Assembly (NCBI GenBank): GCA_040954595.2
Contig: CM082583.2
Location: 4,588,001 to 4,652,000 of the forward strand
Source: Balanoglossus misakiensis
Taxonomy: Eukaryota; Hemichordata
DNA: 64,000 nt
Direction: 5' to 3'
The notes under the pieces were generated by a model. The model was not told where the DNA came from. It ran no database searches and was given only the letters and a program-made list of their open reading frames with translations. This document shows, piece by piece, positions 27,801 to 37,300 of the stretch (position 1 is the stretch's first letter; every line of letters starts with the position of its first letter). The position numbers were made by a program, and so were the translations under genes.

Positions 27801-30800
27801 CATGAAAATGACCGAATGGTAAGACTGTTTTCTCCAAATTCTACATGTAAGGCTATGGAATGTGCCACCACGCACTGCATCTGGGTTGTCATCCACCTTT
27901 AGGTGAAAGATAACATTCGGGACCGCTTTCAAATCTGCCCCCTTTTTTCTTCAGGCTGTGTAGTGTTACTGTTGGTGTTGGCACAATGGAAGGAGAAGTC
28001 TATGAAAAAGCTGAGATCTGGGGATCGTCGCAAATCGCAGAAGAAGCACGACGACCAAAACGTGTTCATAGGTAGGAGTGTGTTTTTCATGTTCCTGAAG
28101 GTTGTGTTAGTCGTCGTTGACCGTGGTCTCTCTGGGGACAGCAGGACCTTGAGGTTATTGCTGAAGTTCAAGAGACCGAAACATTTCATGAAGATGAAAT
28201 CAGTCTCACTTTTTAGTGAGACTAAAGAGTACAAGTTCAAAAACAGGAAAACTACCACATGGATAGTCGTGTAGACTAGAAGTAATTTATTTGGGATCAA
28301 GTATAACCCAGCAACCAGAGATACGTGTGATACAAAACAATTACTGTAAAACACTTAATTTTCGCGAGCAATAAATTTTTGCAAAATACGCGAGAGCCAA
28401 AATAGCGTGAAAATAAAAAGTCGCGTACATTTTTTTTGAAGATAACGATGCAGTGAATGAAATAAGAGAACACGAAAATTAATACTCGCGAAACAGTGGC
28501 CTCTCTTGATATCTCGAAAATTTTAACTCGTGAAAATAAAGTGTTTTACAGTATATCAGAATAACAACCATAAGATTATTTTGTGCAAAAGAACACTCGC
28601 AGAATGTGAATTTACAGAACAGCTTGGAGAAGTACATGACATGTTCATGTGTACACTAGTAACTCTGTGTTTTATTTATTTTCAGCCTCTGAGTGGCGTG
28701 GAAAGGAAGGGAACCGAAATGTCAAAGTGAAGCTGGGTCCCGGCCGACAGATCACCGTCCAATCAGAGAGAGGCAGGGCACTGCGAATCATTGAATTCAC
28801 AAAATTGGTGAAGACAATCGAATTGCACGTGGCGGCAGACAAAGGCATGAAAATGTTGCTGATCAGGGTGGAGAAAGAGTATGACTTGGTAGGTTGGGAG
28901 TATTTGAGTAACCTGGAATTGACTTTCTCTATGTACTGTAACCGTAGGATATTCTGCAGCCAATAGTTATGACTTCTATAGCCAATAATGAAATGTTAGG
29001 CTGCATGTAAATCTCTTCTGTTTTTTTTTTTTAAACACTGTAAAATGTTTTTTTTTTTGGCGAGCAATAGGTTATAGAATAAAAAGTTTCGTAAAAAAAT
29101 TGTTTTCGTAGAAGCAGTAAGTGAAATACGAGAATGCTAAAATTAATCCTCGCGTAACTGTTGCCTCTTGTGATATCACGAAAATTTCCTGTTGCGAAAA
29201 TAGCCTGTTTTACAGTACTTACAAAGTGCATGACTTTGAAAACCTGAACTGAGTCAACTATCAGAAATATTAAAGAACTGTAGGTATTTGGATTGATCTG
29301 GGCACAAATGAGATTTTTTCTTCGAATCTCTGCTCTCTGTAGGTTCTGAAGTTTGATTCGCAAGTTCATCGAGACAACTTCATCAAGGCGTGTCAGGACT
29401 TCCTGGGCGGGGATGAGGTGGGCGTCGGAAGCAAGCGCTTGGAGATCAAGCAGGATCAGATGCTGAAGCAGGCGGTCACCAAAGCTCACCGTCAGCTTGT
29501 GTTGGAGAGGTTCTTCAGGGTGGCTTTTGCTCAGGTGTGTTGCCGTTCACGGGGGTCTGTGGGTCCAGTGTGAATTTCAAATAAAGTCTGTGTTAAAGAA
29601 TTGCGAATGTAAAACTCTGTTGACTGCAAGAGTTTCTTATTTTCTCGGATAGACTTTTGATTTGACCAATTACTGGTGCTGACTTACAGTGTAGTTAGTA
29701 TGTTTATTCATGTGACAGGATTAGCAAGATATGTATACCGTTGATAATGGAGGCTTGAGCAAGCACAGAGTTTCACTTTTGCGTGACCATGCAAAAACAA
29801 AATGCCAGCACTTTTAGTTTTAGTCATGAGAACACTAAAAGAAACACAGGCCTTCTAACTGTAAAAGTGCAATGTGTAAATATGAGTTCCATGATTGCAC
29901 ACAGCAATGAAACCTGTCTAAACTGGACGTCAACGGGACAGGGACAGTTAAGAAAACCACTTTACAGAGGTGATTGTTAGACTTGCTCAAACTCCAAAGC
30001 AAGCAAATTTACACACGAAAAGTATTGAGAATATCTATAAAGACGAAAAATCACCAAACGACTAGTGGGCTAGTCTAGTGATTCGTATACACTTGATCAA
30101 ATCCAACACCTAAAAGATTTCAATGTCATCACACAGGCATTCAACATCGAGACGGTGCGAGAGGACATCACCAGCCAAGTGAACAGCAATGAAGCCAAGG
30201 AGATCCTCACCTGCGAGCTGACCAAAGTGGAGTTCGCCGAGGCCCTCTCTCTCAAACCCAACTCTGTCTTTGTGGACAAGATGTTTGACTTGATCGACAA
30301 GGACAAGAATGGATACGTCTCATTCCGTGAATTCCTGGATATGCTCGTCATCTTCTCCAAAGGTAAGTCGCCTGGTCGATGTTAGTTCCTCTACGAAGAT
30401 AATAAAGTTTTTTTCTGAATCTGAACCCTTTGATCACCGTGGTTTGGTACAAATCCATTGCTTTCCATTGAAGGGAAAGAGAGGGGGGGGGGTGCTTGTT
30501 AGGTTTAAAGGGACATCAGCCTGTTTTTTAAATATTTTTGTTCTATGTATTAAGTGCTATCTCTTGCTCTTAACCCTTACAACATGCTACGTACGTACTG
30601 TACCCAGTAAGCAGTACATCCCCGTAACTAAGTGACTCATGGTTGTTGTCAACAGGTACCGCAGAGACCAGACTACGACTTTTCTTTGACATGTACAACT
30701 TGGACCAGAGCGGCATGATGTCCCGAGAGGACTTCAAGAAAATGATCAAGTGAGCCTAAATTCTTAACACCAATGTCAAACTTTTGAAGGTGTCGGTCAC

Positions 30801-33800
30801 TGTTTTCCATGTCAACATTTTAAACAAACATACACACAGTTAAGTTCTTGTCAGCTGACTGTTGCACTTCCGGTCGGATTCATTTGTGGCCAAATGAAGA
30901 GATAAAATTTTGGAAAATATGTGAGCGATCACCCAGAGAAGTTTGTAAATAGATCTGGTAATTTCTTTGCCCGATTATTATGACAGACTGACCAAAGCAT
31001 ACAGGCTGAGGAATGGAACAGTTAAAAGTTGTCTTTTTTTACTGAAAGTGAGTTATACATTATACCCAACATAAAAGAAAACAAAATTTAAATAATTCTT
31101 GAAGCACATATTTCTTGCCATGTAACAAAGATGCTCTTTTTCAGTGGTGCATATACCAGATTAGAGAACTTGCACAAGTGCTGGATCGTTTACAAAACAT
31201 ACACACTTCTGTCTAAACCACTGTCCGTTTATGCGTTCGTTTTTCAGGTCCTTCCTCGATATCGTAAGCGCATCTGTCGAGACGGAGAAACTGGATGAGT
31301 TGGTGGACAGCATGTTTGCCCAGGCGGGTTATCAACAGAAGGACCAGCTGACGTTCGAAGACTTTGACAGGATCATGTCGAAGACGGGTCACAAGGAAGA
31401 GCTGGCAGCTGCACAGTTGGCCTTCACAGGTACATGTTGCTAGTTTACGTACTAAGGGACTGGTCAGTTTCTTCTGTCGGGGAGGGGGGGGGATTCTTGG
31501 GGGAGGTCAACCTGTTTTGGAATTGGTTGATGGGGGTTACCGGGGTGGGTGGGTGTCACCCACTTTTTGATATCCACAAAATAGAATTCTCGTATGCTGT
31601 ACAAGATCTAGATAAACATGCAAGAGCAGAGATTTTACTTTCTTCATTTCTTGTAATCTGATTGACCTCGATTTTTATCCTTTGACCAAGAAATGAATCC
31701 ATGTGTGATTATAAAACTCATTAATTTAAACTGTTCTAAGAATGACCAAAAACCATGTAATTTTACCCTTTTTTTTCTATATTTTGCAGGTGCTGGGACT
31801 CTACCCGCACAGGCACAAAAACAAACTGCTGTCGACAGAGGTGCCACGGTCATCAAGAGGGAAAATGCACCAACAAGGGCAAGGAAGACTCTCATTCGTG
31901 CCTACAGGTAAAATTAAGTAAATCAGCTATTTGTACATGTGGCATCTAGTTGTCTTTGAACATTATGTTTGTCAAGAGAAAAAGTGCAAAAAACAACAAC
32001 AATTTCAATGACGCTTGGAAGTCTTATATCCTCACCTCCAGGTAAATAACATTACATGTTATTAGTGGTTCAACGTGTTTCAGTGACTAGAATAGTGAAA
32101 CCTTCACCCCTTGAACTCTGACCCCAAAAGGGCTGAGACAAAACAAAAATTAATCCGAAAATATCCAAAGGAAGCAATGTTATCCATTATTTTATAATCT
32201 GAAATAAAGATGAAATAAATAAATAAATAAATAAATTATATGCTATACATACTGTGGCAGTTTCAGAAATGATGTCACTGCAGGGTCATTGTATAACGTG
32301 TATGGTACTTGTACTGTTAGAACTACATTTGTGTCGGTTTTCTGCGTAACACACAGTCATCCGAACGACGACGACGTTGACACCAAACCCAAGAGAGGTA
32401 AATCTGTCCGTGTTGAGACCAAGAAGCAGGAGACGACCACAAATCCCTACCTGAAGAAATTCAACGCGGTCAAACGCTACATCGAAAACTACAGGATGCA
32501 CATCTTCTGGGTGACTCTCTACATGCTGGTCCTCTGTTCCATCTTTGCCGAAAGAGCCTACTGTGAGTGTTATTTCATTAGGTGATCTAAAAAAAATGTA
32601 TGTTCTGCACTGGACAGTTTACAATTTATAACAGATTAGGCGTTAATGTGATTAAAACTAAGAACAGATTCAATGAATTACACTATTTTTATTTCACCAA
32701 GCAAGCAAACAATACCCACATCCGTATGAACCAGTTGTAGAATTTTGCAAACATATCACATGACCAGCTTTCAGCCAATCATAACATATGTTACATTTAT
32801 GTTTGTGTGGGCTAGCTAGTATACATGTACGTGTGCATTTTACCACAGGCAGTAGGATTTTACACACCATGGGTTACTTTCTTTACTTTCTTGATGAATT
32901 TATTTCAGAGTAGTTCTGTGCTCTTCTCTTCCATATCCTGACTAAATATCGTTGTATTTTCTGACTCTGTGATGCAGATTTTTCTGTGGAGCGTGAACAT
33001 GCGGGCTTGCGTCGCATCGCCGGCTACGGCGTGACCGTGACCCGGGGCGCAGCCAGTGCCATGATGTTCACCTTCTCCTCCTTGTTGGTGACCATGTGTC
33101 GAAACCTGATCACCTTCCTGCGAGAGACCGTCCTGAATCGCTACATCCCGTTCGACTCGGCCATCACCTTCCACAAAATCATCGCCATGGCAGCCCTCTT
33201 TTTCACGTGTAAGGATGAGTTCAGTGTTTGCGTCTCTCCGTGATGTACTGTAAAACGGGTTATTTTTTCGCGAGCAGCAAATTTTTGCGAAATATGTTAG
33301 AGCCAAAAAATGTGAAAATAAAAACTCGCGTAAAATGTTTTTTTGGAGATAACGATGCAGTTAATATACAAACGTGAAAATTAACCCTTGTGTAAAAGTT
33401 GCCTCTTTTGATATCGCGAAAATTTCAAGTCGCAAAAATAACCCGTTTTACAGTACCAGTATATGCAGTGAAACAAGTGCTTGTGGTGTTGAGTATTTTG
33501 CCAATCATACCACAAGATATCGATCAAGAATCCAACGATAAGTATAAAATTGTTCGTTGTCATGGAAACAAAACTCTTGTCTCCATTCGCCTTATAATTC
33601 CGATTTGCATCTTTTTATTTTCTGCAGTGGTACACTGTATCGGTCATTCCATAAATTTCTACCACATATCCACGCAGACAGCCAATGATTTGACCTGCCT
33701 CTTCCGGGAATTCAAACACAGGTGAGTCGGAGCTTGTCCATGCAGGACTGATCGGTGTGCAATCTGAGGAATATTCCTTGAAGTCTCAGTGCCAGTTCAA

Positions 33801-34281
33801 AAGTAATTGCTCAATGCAAATGTGTGGTCTGCATGTCTGTAGATCTTTTCAGCCTGGTTGAGTGGTCAGTCTGTTGATCACTCTAATGTGAACAAATTTA
33901 AACAGATCAAGGCAGAAGAAGAACAGCTTTTGAGTTCAAACCCCATACATTCAGCCCAAACTGCACCACCAGCTTGAAGGTTTCTAGTGTTTAGTAACAG
34001 TTTCGAAAAAGCTTCAGAACTCGTGCATGACTAATTAAAATAACATTCTAACTTCTGTTTTCCCCCCAGATCCCATGAGCTGCCAAAATTCCACTATTGG
34101 TGTTGGGAGACCATAACAGGTGATGATTCATTCACACAAGTCAACCCCTGTAATCCCTGACATTGTATTATCTAGTCATGAAAGTATATGGCCATTGCGT
34201 TTGTTGCCCTACAGAACTCGGTTTTTGCCAAATGTCTGTTCAAACTTTATTTTCCATTTGTAAACTGCATATCCTCAGTGT

Positions 34282-34314
<33 letters not shown>

Positions 34315-37300
34315 ATGTATGTATGTATGTATGTATGTATGTATGTATGTACATTGTATGTGCGTGCGTGTATATGTTCGTGCTCATGTGCGTGCACCCT
34401 CGCTCACATGTAAAATATTTTCCTTCTGGCATTCTCAGGTGTAACTGGAGTTTTCCTGCTGCTGATCGTATTCGTCATGTACACCTTCGCGACCCAGTAC
34501 GCCCGGCGCCACGTCTTCAAGTGGTTCTGGAACACTCACCAACTCTACATTCTGCTCTACATCCTGATGGTGTTACACGGCTGCGGCCGCCTGGTGCAGT
34601 TCCCCATCTTCTACCTCTTCTTCATCGGACCCGCCGTTCTCTTCACCTTCGATAAACTCATCAGTATCAGCCGCAAGAAAGCCGAGATTGCAGTGATGAG
34701 AGCTGAACTTCTGCCATCTGGTATGTGCTAGTCGGTTCACTCTAGTTTAGTCTAGATTAATTTTTTCGTGGGACCTGCATAGGTTTGGTTTAGCCAGTTG
34801 TGCCTATAGCCACATATAATTAGCTCGTGTGTGCTAGTTACCATAGTTTGCTGTAGTTTGTCTTTCAGTATTAATTGCTTGTCCTGTTCTGTAAAGCTTA
34901 CCTGGTATCTACAAATGTACCTGTGTGTTTGGTTTAGATCATAGATAAAGTGAACAAAAGCAATAAAATACAACATACTGGACGAGAAGAATATTCAACA
35001 TACATATACTGCGAACATAGCAAAAAATAGAACACGTACACTACAAACACTATTAATGTATTGAACATTACTATCAACATAGCAATAGGTAGAACATGCT
35101 GCAAACATATCAGCAATGTAAAATAAACACCGGTCCTGACAATACTTGATTAGGTCATTGAAACCATACATTCTTATTCCCTCCTCCATCAGAGGTGACC
35201 TACCTGGAATTCAAGCGTCCTGCCGGCTTCGAGTACAAATCTGGCCAGTGGGTGCGCATAGCCTGTATTGTACTGGGTGAAAGTGAATACCATCCCTTCA
35301 CGCTAACCTCGGCGCCCCATGAAGAAAACCTCAAGCTGCACATCCGTGCCGTCGGTCCGTGGACGACCAACCTCCGCACTACGTACGACCCCAGTGTGGT
35401 CAGGGACCATCCCTTGCCAAAGGTACAGGACCTGTTTTCCTCCTTTCTGTTGTGTTGCGTCTTTTCTGTGTCAATATGTATACTCATTATTCTTTGTGTA
35501 ATACTGTAAAACGGGTTATTTTCGTGGGCCATAAATTTTCGCGAAATACGCAAGAGCCAAAAAAAACTTTAAAATAAAAAGTTGCGTAAAATGTTTTTCG
35601 GGGGTAACTATCCGGTAAAAATAAGAGAACGCGAAAATTAATCCTTTGTGTAACAGTTGCCTCTTCTGAGATCGTGAAAATTTCCTGTCGCGAAAATAAC
35701 CCGTTTTACACTATAGACACTGTACAGTACGCGTCGACTGCTCGGTGCATCAGGTCGGCAGGGACTAACAAGGGCCCACCGACTGTGCCTCACAATCTAC
35801 TTGAGGTGTCATTGCTGTGTGTCTGACAGCCTTAGCATGTGTAGGTTGAACAAGAAATTGACCAGTCCTTGAGTCAGCAGGTCAGCTGGAGGTCGACTCA
35901 TTTTCAGGATGGCAAAAACTGTTTCCGAGGACTCCTGCCGCATCAACTTGGACAGTGAGCAAAAGAGCTATCGTGTTTGGACGTTGAACTTCGACAGGAC
36001 CAAAAATAATGTTTCATTTGTCATTCTTGTTTGACGTATTTCGCCACTCGCTTGATGGACAAGTGTATCTACCGTTATATTCCTAACCATAATCGTACAT
36101 TTTTTACAGCTCTACCTGGATGGTGCGTTCGGTGAGGGACACCAGGACTGGTACCGTTACGAAGTGGCCGTCTTGGTTGGTGGCGGCATTGGGGTCACGC
36201 CGTTTGCTTCCATCCTGAAGGACATCGTGTACAGGTCACGTCTGAACGCCACATTCACGTGCAAGAAGGTGATTTGTGATTTCAGCCTTTTCACCCTTGT
36301 GGCAACACAGTTTGTGTTTAGCATTGATCCTGTGATAGCCAGATTTTCTCTTTCAAATGGTTGTGCAAAATTTCAACATTTTCACCAATTTTCCCCGTAA
36401 TTTTAGACCAAGTGGCGATAAGTTTCCAAAGTCTTCAGGTTGAAATCTAAATTTTCGAAGAGCAGTGTGCAAAAAGTTGTGATTTGTGTTGTTGTTGAAA
36501 GATGACGATGAGTTGACTATGGCGTTAAAGAGGGTTAATACTTTCAACCAGCCGCCCTACCTCACAATAGCATGCTGTGATTCAGTTTTCATAACAATGC
36601 AGCAATGTCATCAAAGTGATGTCTGTATATTGTAAAATGGGAAATTTTCCCGAAGATAGATTTTCAAGACTATGCGACAGACATAAAAAACGTGAAAATA
36701 AAAAGTTGCGTCAAAATGTTTTTTCGGAGATAGCGATGCAGTGAAATACGAGTACGCGAAAATTAACAGTTGCCTCTTTTGATATCGCGAAAATTTCCTG
36801 TGTTACAGTATTTTAATCTTTCATATTCCTGTTCCAAACACAGGTGTACTTCATTTGGGTGACCCGTACCCAGAAACACTACGAATGGTTGACGGACATC
36901 ATCCGCGAAGTGGAAGAGAACGATCAGCAAAACATGGTGTCCGTTCATATCTTCATCACTCAGTTCTATCAGAGATTTGACCTGAGGACAACTATGCTGG
37001 TGAGTCATATAGCATGTGATCTCTCTCAGCCAATCAGCACTGGCGACTCTTCCCAGACCGTTTTTTTTCTTCTCACAGAGCAAGTACCAGGCGAAAAAGT
37101 TTAAAATGTCCAAGTTTCATCGGTATCGGTGATATTCATGATATTTGTAGTTTTAAATAGATCATTTCCCGAGCTCCACGAGTGCCTGCAAGATCTTGCG
37201 TGCACGGCCAGAAAGTTTATACACGAGAGGACATTCTCATGTGACACACTGGGCTAATGCTTAAGAATTTTAATACTGACCGGTAACACCTTGCAGCAAT

